Shown piece by piece: positions 54,647-64,000 of a DNA stretch of 64,000 bases; the first letter of the stretch is position 1; every line of letters starts with the position of its first letter. Source of the DNA: Hygrocybe punicea. Lineage: Eukaryota > Basidiomycota > Agaricomycetes > Agaricales > Hygrophoraceae. The DNA lies in contig OY744461.1 of NCBI GenBank assembly GCA_963556145.1, positions 9,248,891-9,312,890 on the forward strand. The letters are read 5' to 3'. A program made the translations under genes and the position numbers. The notes beneath the pieces are model-generated. The model saw nothing but the letters and a program-made list of their open reading frames with translations. It did not search any database and had not been told where the DNA came from.

Positions 54647-56713
54647 ATGCTAACTATGATTCGGAGTAACAGAACTCCTAACAGTCTTCCACTTCCTTCT
54701 CACCGCCATGCCACGCCCTCAGGCCCATGGCCATGGATGGATCTTGCATCACAGGAGACGAATCACCCACAGCAGATATCTTCGTGTGCACATGAAGGAT
54801 GCGACATCTGTCACCAATGGCTTGGCTACCCCCAATCTCACTTTCCCAACTGGACCCCTGATCAAGTCGCGAGATGCAACATCGCGTCCACAATAAGAGA
54901 CCGCCGACACAACTGCAAAATTTATCATGTTGATGTCGAGGAGGAACAAGGTTTATTTGCGCCTTGCGATCGCAGTGGACAGCTCGTTACAAACGACAAC
55001 CAGAGAGCATTCTGGGGATGGTTACAGATATCGGTTGGTAGTCTATTTAGGTTGGCTTCTTTCCTGATCATAAACAAACATTAGTCACGACCGCCCGGCT
55101 TGCGCGTGCGAGCCCTCTTCATAGAGAACCTATCTGGTCCTGTTCTCCAAATTCTCGGAGCATGGTACGTTTCTGATTGCTGTTTAATGTCAGGTTTCAA
55201 CGGCACGAATCCTTATCCAGTTACAATATCGAACCTTTTTTCTTCTCTTCATCCTTGAACTGGATACCCTCAAGGTATCAAGAAAATGTTATTCCGAAAG
55301 GAGGAGATCGTAAGTGAATTCTAATCGCCATTGATTCAACCGTTCCTCACACTCCCTCAGATATCACCATCAGCTTGACATTCCTGCGTACTCTGCCCCC
55401 TGTAGCCAATCGTCGTTTCAGCACTGCTTCGCAAGCCTCAACGGTGACAGAGGCTGCCCTTCATAACAACGACACAATCGACTACGCGGTTGCGGACGAC
55501 AGCGAGCCCTTATATATCTTAAAAAACCCGATGAAAACTGAAATCATTGATACCCAAGCTCCTTTAACGCTCTACTCAGGTGACCGGAATATTTGATCCA
55601 AGGTGTTGCGTTTCTTCTTGCTCATCGGGTTTCCTTAGATCGCTACGAAAAGACCCTTCACCTCGATATCCTCCACCTTCACATGATCCGCCATCGTAAG
55701 ACTTCTACAATAGTCTCTCACCATGCCGACACTGAATGGTGCATGACGACTGCGAGTGGCTTGCAGTCGCGTGTCCGCCTGATAGGCGAAAGCGTCTATT
55801 GGAAGGATGTCTTCCGAAGATCGAAGGATCCAACGTTCTTGTTACTAGCCATCCTGTGGCATGCATTGACTGCATGGGACGAGGCTCTGGAAATTTTGCA
55901 TTCACATATCTGTTTTTTAGTGGGTACCCCGTAAGTCCTTGGCTGGTGTGGCTAATTTGTTGTGCTAGGAAAGAAAAGTTATAGATACCGATGATATGAT
56001 GGTTACAGGCGAGCTGCACATTATCCACGCTCATCTCTTACACTATGCCTCCCAGCTCGAGGACTTCCGAAAGAGCGTGCAGTTCATCCTGGACACACCT
56101 AACCCCGCCATGGACGCGTTCCAAGACGGGCAAAAAGAAAGTGACAGAATGCTACTCGAGAAAGAAGGGGGCAACTTGTTAATTGAGATCAGACGGTTAG
56201 AAATGTTAACGCGGATGCAGAACAAGCGAGTGAAGAATGTCATGGATCTGGTGAGAATTGTGTTTGAAATTGCTTCTGCATTGGCGCGATAACGTTGGGA
56301 CATGTTAGGTATTTAGCGCCGTCAACCTGAACGATAGTAAGCAGATGCAAACCATGACAGCAACTGCAGTCCGGGGCGGTGAGGCGATGAAGATTATTTC
56401 ATATTTATCCATGTTCTTCCTCCCAGCCGGTTTCGTCGCAGTACGTCGTCGCTTCCCCTGGCAGCTCTCGATATTCAATGGCAACCGCGATCGATGTTAG
56501 GCAATATTCAGCATGAATGTAACTGCAATCAACCCCGGCAGCATTGGATCACTGCGGTCCTTTATCGTCGTTTCTGTCCTACTAACGGTAGTCACTATAT
56601 GTGTGATCGTCGCGTTCCAGGGCAAGCTTCTCCTCGGCCGGCGCGTGTGGGCGACTTTGGTATGGCCTATCGTGTGTTTCCAGAAGTCCAAGGCGACGAC
56701 GGAGGATCAATGA
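54647..56713 (+). CDS. CorA-like divalent metal channel, eight exons
   Basis: Model: 54647 (start uncertain; the frame is open from 54488)-55033, 55085-55164, 55221-55309, 55361-55579, 55639-55919, 55969-56250, 56309-56440, 56501-56713; introns 49-60 nt, about 560 residues. N-terminal Cys-containing region, then the cytosolic beta/alpha domain (YNIEPFFFSSSLNWIPSRYQ, HITISLTFLRT), a long helical stalk (ELHIIHAHLLHYASQLEDF), TM1 SMFFLPAGFVA and TM2 SFIVVSVLLTVVTICVIVAF. The pore signature that is GMN in CorA reads SMN here (IFSMNV). CorA-fold proteins move Mg2+ or related cations across membranes; fungal members of this branch are largely uncharacterised. The intron at 55920 uses GTGGGT; all others have near-consensus sites. 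The reading frame is intact. Confidence 0.8.
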
Positions 56714-57921
56714 CTTTAGTGACTCTGTACTGTATCACAGGAGACGGATGAAGATTTCTTGCCCTCAAATAAATCGCAGATGGCACATCGGGAAAACGTG
56801 GATGAAATGACATGAGATTATAAATGATTAGCAGATAAATTATTTGAATAATATATATAACTATTATACATTGTCTGGAAGATATAGGACAGTCGAGTTT
56901 GCAGAAACTGCAAAGTGTGCCAATGACTATGCAGCACAAGACTTGCCAAAATTTGCCAAAATTGTAAGTCTAGTAAGATAAGCCTCATTCAAATACGACT
57001 AATGTCAGGATTTGTCACGAAATGTCACATATAGTCGTATATGAATGAGGCCTATCTTAGCTTAGATCATACCTAGCAGAATTAGATACCTGGTAGGATA
57101 CATCTGGATTACAATACTTGCTACAATGGATATGAAACCAAAATATATATCTGCATTTATAAAAGACAGTAGAGTTTGCAGAAATGGCAAAGTCTGCCAG
57201 ACTGAGAAAAATGGCAATGTAATATAACAGTTGCAGGAAGCGGTCAGCATATTAAGTATGGCAGGGTTGATAGGATACATCTGAATGACAGTACTTGCCC
57301 AGATCAACAAGAGGATTGTGAAACTGAAAGCAGTACCTGCCCAGATAATATCAAGTAGCATTAGTCAAGGATATAAGCATGGTGGTGCTGACATGAGTTG
57401 TCAGATGTTTCCATACATGTGAGAATGGCAAATTTGATCAGATACACCTGTATGACATTGCTTGCCCAGAAATGTCAGAATGCTGGTTTTGATCAGTTTG
57501 CACCAGAACCGGAGATATGGATGAGTTAGCACCAGGCTTACTGTTGCAGGTATTGTGTGATAAGAACCAAGCTAGCTTGGCAGAATATTGTCAGAAGCTT
57601 CCTGCATTACAGCGCCTTCACAGCTGTCGTCTGAGTGGCACTGTAGATGAACAAATGGGAATCATATCAACAGATGGTACTACATTGCAAATCTAATCTA
57701 AATATCCTAGGAGTAGTACCTGCGCCATCACAGTTATGGTAAATATTATGTTCCCCTGGCCCTCATCCCGCTAGCTGAGGTGCTGACTTGGATGCAGCCC
57801 TTTTCTCCTTGATCCTTGCAAGAGCACTACTCTTGGCAACCAGCTGTCGAGCTGAAGTGTAACTTGGAAATATGTGGCTGGTAAGGATGGGCTTGTCTTA
57901 GATCCCACTGAGAAGCAGTTG
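56714..57921. other. Gene-free AT-rich region with degenerate repeats
   Basis: A word like GGATACATCTGNATNACANTACTTGC recurs near 57090, 57268 and 57437, about 170-180 bp apart, and AGTAGAGTTTGCAGAAA-like words near 56890 and 57165. No gene seen. Confidence 0.5.
56974..57059. repeat. Inverted repeat, 27-bp arms
   Basis: TAAGATAAGCCTCATTCAA... and ...TGAATGAGGCCTATCTTA around a 32-bp loop; a possible small MITE or hairpin. Confidence 0.65.
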
Positions 57922-58834
57922 TCAACCTACACACTGATTCCACCATACCATGCGGTCATCGACCTCTTTCTTCTCCTCAACATCCTCGAAAAGTTCCAAC
58001 ATGCTACTGTAGAAGTGTTCAGAGTCTGTTACCATGTCTGACCGTGAAAAGACCATGGAGGAACTGAGGGTGAACCAAGTCTGGAGCAGATTGTACAGCA
58101 GGTGATAGAATAACAGAGGTGGGACCAGACAGACCTGAGTTGCAATGTAAGCAATTGAAGCTGGGGTGATGGTTGTCATGCCATGGATTCATGCATTCCC
58201 AGATCATGTAGCCTTGTTCTCCTTGTCAATGGAACTTGGCAACATGAATACATGCTTATATGCCTACAATGAGTCAGTAGATAACTGAGCAATGAAACAG
58301 AATACAACACACTGACATGAGATTTGGACTTCTGAACAAGCCCTTCCATGGGTCCTCTGGATCATAGTCATAACCTGCATATAGGAAGACTGGGGATTGG
58401 TCACCTGAGACTACCATCTCTCCACTTCGCAGCTTCTCTTTAACTCTGTATAAATTAGTGTGAGGAAACGTCGAAGGATACATTGGATCCACTTACTCAG
58501 CATTTGCCCGATCCAGGCCTGCAGGGCAGAGCAGTGTGCCTGTATGTTCATGGTGGAAACCATGATCCAGCTTGACATTGCGTCTGAGAGGTGGGCTGAG
58601 CATTTGGCCTCGAGGCGTTATCCAATCCAATATAGGACCCTTGAGACTTTTCATGTCATCAGATCGGGCACTTGATACCCCCTTTTGTATCTAAGGACAA
58701 AAGCTTTGATTGATGATACAAGGATCCTGTTGACTGCACCCACCATTTCAGCTATACTCCCAATATCCTTCCTGTCACCATTCATGAGGTGCTGCTCAAG
58801 CCCTGGGACCATCTTTAACAATGCCTTGAAAACT
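57922..58834 (-). pseudogene. DUF6698-family gene with two TGA codons
   Basis: Five exon pieces: about 58834-58744, 58690-58497, 58445-58313, 58263-58135, 58080-57922, with 51-54-nt introns (GT-AG) that keep the frame. Motifs typical of this agaricomycete family: SSARSDDMKSLKGPILDW, FHHEHTGTLLCPAGL, SPVFLYAGYDYDPEDPW, AYKHVFMLPSS, HGMTTITPASIAY and DSEHFYSSMLELFED. Two in-frame TGA codons at 58206-58204 and 58191-58189 sit where homologues I recall have Arg, so CGA to TGA fits both. The upstream start is not identified. Function of the family unknown. Confidence 0.7.
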
Positions 58835-59980
58835 CAGTGCTCCCTTCTCTGCCTGTTAAATGATGAATGGTGACATGTCGTGAAATTAGATCAGGCAGAT
58901 TCAAGGGCGGAAGGGATGCACTCATAAGTAAAAGCTTCATCTGGCTCTTCCACCAGTTCTCCCACCTGCAATAGACCATTTGTGAGAAGGGCCAAAACAC
59001 TGCATAATGCATGTACAGTCTGGCCAAAGTGGTGGCTGTGATGGACTAATGGATTAGCAAGACAGCTGTAAAGAGGTAAGTTTTCAAAGGGTTTGAAAAT
59101 TAAACACTGATGGGCATTTTTTGGGTCCTAGCATAAGGGCACCCATTGTCAACTTGAAAATCCCTTCCCTTCTTTTATTCTTCCTCAATGTAGTGGGCCA
59201 TTTTAAGTCATAAGAGGGTGGGTGGCCTCTTGACGCACCTGCCAATGCCCACTGTCATCGCCGGAACAGCCTGGCCACTGGGCCAGAGTCGACATCGACA
59301 TAGTTTGGTGGTGAGCATGTCATTGTGAGCGCATTGTCACGGTGCGTGCATCACGGTGAGCGTGTCATTGTGGTGAGCCCAAGATGACATTGTCAACACG
59401 ATGATATGATGTGGCAAGCCAGGCTATTTGGTTGACCATGACCACAATGCGCTCACCACAATTCCCAGCATAAACGGCCACGCACCCGCGCCTGATGCCA
59501 TGGAGCACCCCGCTCACCTGGCCCACCACTTTCCAGGCCCCACCGCCCTTTGCTGTACTGCTAATTCGTGGCCCCTGCGTTTTGCACCCCTGGCCCTTGC
59601 AGCTTCGCGAGGCTCCCCGCAGCCTTGCAACCGCTTTCCAGAGCCTATGTGAAGAGATTCCTTGACGCCACCGCCCGCTCTAGCGCCCAAGTACATATCC
59701 TTTTATCTCCATTTTTTTAATCACTATCCCCCACTCTATTCATTTTATGTTATGCTATTTCTCCTTGATGCTATCTCATGTCCAGTGCTCTGCCTCTTCA
59801 CCACCCCCACATTCATGCTACCATGGTCACAAGAAACCATTTTGTATCGGATTACTACCTCGTTGCATTTACGTTGCGTATTTCCTCAAGATGTCAGACT
59901 AGGCTGGAGTGGGACGTGCCAGATTTGGACCCATGAAGGGGGCTTTCTTGAGGTTGTGTTTTGTGTTTTGTGTTTTGGCT
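58835..59980. other. No gene seen
   Basis: Contains short GTGAGC/CACGGTGAGCGTG repeats (59300-59380). The left inversion breakpoint connected with TRIM3 should lie in or near the right part. Confidence 0.4.
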
Positions 59981-60205
59981 AGTTTTCATTATGCTTTGTG
60001 TTTTTCTTGTGACAGCCAGGCGGCGAGGACGCCGCCATTTTTTGGTGAGGGGTGCATGGACTAGTGGATTGTGGCCACTAGTCCAGTGATCACATGATGG
60101 CTTCCACAGTTCATAGGATTATTTCGTAGGATTAGCCTTGTTAGCAGATAGTCTTGACTATGTGACCTCTTTGACTTCTCATGGAGTAGGATCTCCTCCT
60201 ACTCC
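59980..60205 (+). mobile_element. TRIM3, inverted part: purine tract and 3' LTR
   Basis: The LTR 60056-60205 (TGGACTAG...CTACTCCA) is the inverted counterpart of 61943-62092. On its left lies the 3' interior of the element (GGTGAGGGGTGCA purine tract, GGACGCCGCC block seen near the ends of TRIM1 and TRIM2). The next four bases to the right, ACAG, are the reverse complement of the CTGT that follows the other LTR. Confidence 0.65.
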
Positions 60206-60399
60206 AACAGTTGTTTGGACATGCATTGGTTGCAGTGATGTCCTGGTCACCGAAGATTCTCTCCCTACTTGCCAAGCTGCCAAAGTCCAATCCATCTCCT
60301 CCTCCCCTTCTCACCATGGTCAGTGGACGTTGACGGGACTGGGCTTGGCACAACCAGGGTGAGTCTTTTTATTTTTATTTATTTAATCTCAGTACTCAC

Positions 60400-61127
60400 C
60401 ACAATCCAGGTGTACCAAATGCAGTCAACGCCTTTCAGCAGGTCATCTAGCCTGGTCATATTTGGCCATTCAAATTTGTAGCCAGTCCAAACCTGGTAGA
60501 ATGCCAGACCAATGATGATAAGACCAAGGACAGCATGCAGGTAGTTTTGTGGCAGACATCTGACGGCGGATTTGAATTTCCATGTGTGAATGATATGGCC
60601 GAGTGAAATTTGAATCACATAAAGCATGAGCAGAACAATACCCCATCTCTGGATACATTGTATTTAATGGATGATCAAGAGAAAACAAGCGTTGAGAGAC
60701 ATACCTTGTGGATGTCATCAACACGATGACCCCCAGCTGACCCGACAGCTCCAATCCCCAATGAAACCAATGACAATGATGGGACCAGCTGGAAATAATG
60801 TTCAATAGAGCAACTGTGTAAGGAGATTGTGAACTGAACCAAGGCACAATTGCAAGATCTGGTGTCCTTTGAACCAAGAATATCTGAATGTCTGGAAGTA
60901 TCTCACTAGCAAGGCACCGGTGGGTAGGATGAGGAGAAAACCAACAACACAGAAGACTGCATGAGCAACGATAATTTTCTGGTACAGAGCCAATGATACA
61001 GTTGTGGTTGGCGATTGAGAGGGTGATGACGTTGGAGCCAGAGAGTTGGGATTCGATGATAACATCTTTGTAAGGTCTAGAGTAAACGTTCCATGATCAG
61101 AATGTTGTGGGAGTGTAGCATCTTGGG
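60400..61127 (-). CDS. DOMON/cytochrome b561-type membrane protein, partial
   Basis: Exons about 61127-60835, 60788-60705 and 60648-60400, with introns GTTCAC...CAG (46 nt, donor uncertain) and GTATGT...CAG. The first exon begins with the end of a CBD9-like DOMON domain (HGTFTLDLTK), a Ser/Thr/Pro linker, then b561 helices: LYQKIIVAHAVFCVVGFLLI, VPSLSLVSLGIGAVGSAGG, DDIHKRWGIVLLMLYVIQIS (the His of DxHK is a likely haem ligand), QNYLHAVLGLIIIGLAFYQV and WYTWIVV. Such proteins are thought to pass electrons across the plasma membrane, as in cellobiose dehydrogenase-related systems. The DOMON N terminus is missing because hAT-G begins at 61128. The 3' end past 60400 runs into the TRIM3 LTR within 200 bp and is unclear. 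Probably no longer functional. Confidence 0.7.
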
Positions 61128-61535
61128 TAGGGTTGACCACAGGTATGGGTCAACCTGCAGTATTTCCAAAACGGGTTGCACAGGTATGGGTACAGTTTCC
61201 AAATATGGCATCCATGACTAAACCATGACCTGTACCCGTGGTTCACGGTTTTCGACGGGTTACAACAATGATAGGGCCATATGCCCTCAGGTATGTTCCT
61301 TTGACCATTTAACACTATACTAATCCTTTTTTTTAGATAACAACAACACTGACATGAGCATGACACACCACAGCGCCACGAGAGGCCACCTCAGCCCCAC
61401 CCGTTGACACCTTGGCCCCCTCATTAACGAGCCGATGATGATGATAACGACAACCACAATGAGAAGGCAGAAAAGAAACCAGCCAGAGAGGTGGTGTGCC
61501 CACCCTCTGGCTGTCAGGTACGTCTCAGTGTCATG
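61128..61535. mobile_element. hAT-like element G, left end only
   Basis: Starts TAGGGTTGACCACAGGTATG in the pattern of elements C, E and F, after a candidate duplication ATCTTGGG (61120-61127). Subterminal CAGGTATGGGT/ACCCGT words. Mini-exon REVVCPPSGCQ with an AGGTACGT donor near 61519. No right end or second ATCTTGGG in the window; the sequence passes into TRIM3 interior near 61535. Confidence 0.5.
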
Positions 61536-62092
61536 ATATAAATTGCTGATGCCATGCTCTTTTAGTTTCATACTTTTCTTTGTTACATGATGGCGAAGAA
61601 GGGTGGGGAGGTCGTGTTTGGGGTAACGGAGTGCAATGGAGGGCTCTGGCATGTGGAACGTGGGTGCCAGGGGTTGAATGAGCATGGGTTGGGCTGTGGT
61701 ACATGAAGAAACGGGGGTCCAACGGGGAAAACGTGGCGGATCCGTGGTGTGACCGAAAAGGCGGGCGTTCACGGAGTTGGGATGGCATAGGTGAGTGTGG
61801 AGCTCTGGTATGTCTAACGAGGGTCCGTGGGGTTGGATGGGCCTGCCTGGGGCTGGGAATGATGAAAGAAAAAGCATAAAAAAAGGCTAGGGAACTGAAG
61901 AAAAAAGGGATGTGTGAGTCGATCGCACTCTCATCACCACGATGGAGTAGGAGGAGATCCTACTCCATGAGAAGTCAAAGAGGTCGCATAGTCAAGACTA
62001 TCTACTAACAAGGCTAATCCTATGAACTAATCCTACAAACTGTGGGAACCATCACGTGATCACTGGACTAGTGGCCACAATCCACTAGTCCA
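61536..62092 (-). mobile_element. TRIM3, 5' part
   Basis: LTR 61943-62092 with TGGTGATGAGAGTGCG on its inner side (minus strand), as in TRIM1 and TRIM2, then a Pro/His-rich interior with the CAATGGAGGG and TGGTGTGACCGAAAAGGCGGG words of TRIM1. The flank at 62093-62096 is CTGT. The other end of the element lies inverted at 59980-60205. Confidence 0.7.
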
Positions 62093-62292
62093 CTGTCTCT
62101 CAAATGGTAATATCATCCATCGATTTCTCCCTCCCATCCCCTCTCTTGTCTATGGGAAGCCACTTCCCTGAGTGTGTCATCCAAACTCCACACTGAAATA
62201 CAGCCACTCAACATTCCTGCTGTCTCTGTGTATTTCCTTTGCAGCCACCCACCGTAAGCGATGCCTTGGTGGGATGGTTTAGAGGGCCCCGT

Positions 62293-63663
62293 TGTTATGT
62301 GAATGTTTGTTTCACCAAGAATTACCAGAGTTGACTTTGTTCAGGTACCTTCTTGTTGTTTGTGGGTTTCTAATATTTAAATAACCTATCAGGAAGGGGT
62401 TTGTAAGTATATATACTATATGAATCAATAGAATGTAATAGTGAGGTCTCTTCAATTAAGAATTGAGACTTTGAGTAGGGATGAATAGCAATTGGGTGTG
62501 TGATGTACTGAAAATCCTAATATTCACTACTGGAATATAAAAATATGAACTAATGAATACTGATAACAATATTCACCAGTTGAATATGGACAGTTTTGGC
62601 TACAGGGCCTATTCAATCAAGAGTATCTCTGGGTATTATAATATCTGACTTAAATCCGAAGCTTCAAACGCACATTGGCTACTAGTTCAGGGATATCTTT
62701 AATACCTTTTGAATACTCTGTTTTGTTTAGGATGAAACCTTAACCTTAGAAGTGTATCTAGCTGACTAATGCTGACTAATGAATTGATTGGACTGAGTAA
62801 ACTGGGTGAATTCTCCTTGATGACAAGGGGAACTCAGAGAATGATAGAATAAGAGTGAACTAGACTGGATTGCAAGCACTAGCTACTACAATGAGTAACT
62901 ACTAGTACTAAGAGAATGAGGGATCACACTGTGTGAACCCAACTAAGAGTGACTACTGAGTGGTGAGGGGGGAAATCCTCCTGACTACTGGAATTTGGGG
63001 GCCCTATTTATACTGTTGGAGAACAATGGGGGACTGAGAACAATGGGAAAGTGAGAACAATAGGACTGAGTCATGAGAACAATGGATGGCATCAAAGAGG
63101 CTGTGAACAATGGGCTCTATCTCCATTTGGACTGTTTAGAACAAAGGACTGCTCACAACAATAGACCATTGTCTTTATGTAAGCAGACTATCACAATCAC
63201 TCTCTGATGCATCCTATCTTATCATTATCTTATCATCCTCTTGTTCACATCTTATCTAATCATTTCCCATTATCTAGCTGAGCCGCTTTTGATCAATACA
63301 AGTAAACAAGATTTGTAATCAATCCATTACTGCTAATATAGGTAAGAACACTAGTTGAGCTTGTCTCCTTGCACGCGCAATACAGAGAAATATATAATAA
63401 ATACTAATGAGTGGGGGATGTGCCTCTGTGCACCATACATAAACGGCCAGGTCTGGGCATTGCTAGTGAAGCCATAATAAATGATATAAAGGTAAGCATA
63501 TATGCTATTTGTGTCTGTTCACTAGCATGCATAATGTGGAAAGGCATAGAATGGGTACTAATGAGTGTAGGTGTGCATCCATAGTGTTGCACTTAAATAT
63601 CTAAGTCCGTGGTCCGATGGTAAACCCATGACATTACACCCAAAAACACTTGGGGTCATGACA
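62293..63663. repeat. Solo LTR of the gypsy family
   Basis: 1371 bp, same ends as 20485-21892, flanked by CCGT on both sides (62289-62292, 63664-63667). It has scattered substitutions and only one copy of the about 37-bp internal repeat, so it is an older or variant member reduced by LTR recombination. Confidence 0.9.
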
Positions 63664-63667
63664 CCGT

Positions 63668-63873
63668 TCTGCTGGGCTAGTTTCTGGAGGGTCAATGACC
63701 CCGTGAAGGAAATGCTCATTGCGAAGTGCAACTACAATTGGTGTTCAGTTCTTGGGGCCTTGCATTCAATTGCTGATGTTACTTCAACCTCGAGTGATGA
63801 TGAGGAGCACTTACAAGTCAAATATCATCTGTCAATCTACCCTGCCACCCTCTGTGATGAACCCCTACTGTGA
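63668..63873 (+). pseudogene. Coding fragment interrupted by the solo LTR
   Basis: Open frame FCWASFWRVNDPVKEM...CDEPLL ending at a stop at 63873. Composition and lack of stops look coding, but I could not connect it across the LTR to 62287 and recognise no family. Confidence 0.35.
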
Positions 63874-64000
63874 CTGATCACCCCAACTCACAAAACACGC
63901 TGAAGGCAACAATTTCAATAGTACGATGAGCTGACACAGCAGGATGCAAGTGCCAGCTGGGACAATCAGAATTTAGGTGACAGATGTAGCAAAGATCGGC
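63874..64000. other. Window end, nothing identified
   Basis: No motif or repeat recognised. Confidence 0.4.

Noticed and set aside
55165..55193. 29-nt intron in the CorA-like gene
   Set aside because: A 56-nt intron ending at 55220 also keeps the frame and gives the family-typical YNIEPFFF start of the next exon.

Overview
This is a nuclear window from a mushroom-type basidiomycete (Agaricomycetes). The evidence is introns of about 50-70 nt with GT-AG ends and CTAAY-like branch sites, and protein families typical of that class: Tnp2/CACTA transposase, DUF6698, a fungal HNH_2 nuclease, a CorA-like channel and a DOMON/cytochrome b561 protein. There are no bacterial-type operons, and I saw no rRNA, no convincing tRNA gene and no CRISPR. 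About three quarters of the window is transposable elements, many nested inside one another.

Layout. 1-7009: an uncharacterised minus-strand gene, a plus-strand gene split by a small LTR element (TRIM1), and a Tnp2-type transposase with one nonsense codon. 7.4-10.5 kb: a signal-peptide/single-pass membrane protein gene and a decayed 5' copy of it. 10.65-16.5 kb: a non-autonomous hAT-like element (A) that contains another hAT (B), an LTR-like repeat and a TR-GAG-like retroelement (TRIM2). 17.7-41.9 kb: a large inverted duplication of an unclassified sequence (X). Its copies carry hAT-like elements C, D and E, and D contains a 15-kb Ty3/gypsy element with intact ORFs. The loop contains a foldback palindrome with a solo LTR in its centre. 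42.2-45.7 kb: an old copia 3' end broken by hAT-F. 46.5-51.4 kb: a young copia element. 51.5-61 kb: a PD-(D/E)XK-like orphan gene, an HNH_2 pseudogene, a CorA-like gene, a DUF6698 pseudogene and a DOMON-b561 gene fragment. 59.9-62.1 kb: an LTR element (TRIM3) cut by an inversion. 62.3-63.7 kb: a solo LTR of the same gypsy family.

Four themes stand out. (1) The gypsy Pol ends in what reads as an ASCH/PUA-like domain, its first ORF is 1993 codons, and a third ORF lies between pol and the 3' LTR. (2) At least six hAT-like elements have TIRs starting with TA and 8-bp target duplications. Each has its own subterminal word array, yet several share an internal mini-exon and a hairpin unit centred on GTCAATTGAC. 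(3) Inactivating changes in unrelated elements are repeatedly compatible with CpG-to-TpG decay (CGA to TGA). (4) Target duplications and empty-site logic give a readable order of insertion. Coordinates of splice sites are my own reading by eye; no alignment or database search was run.
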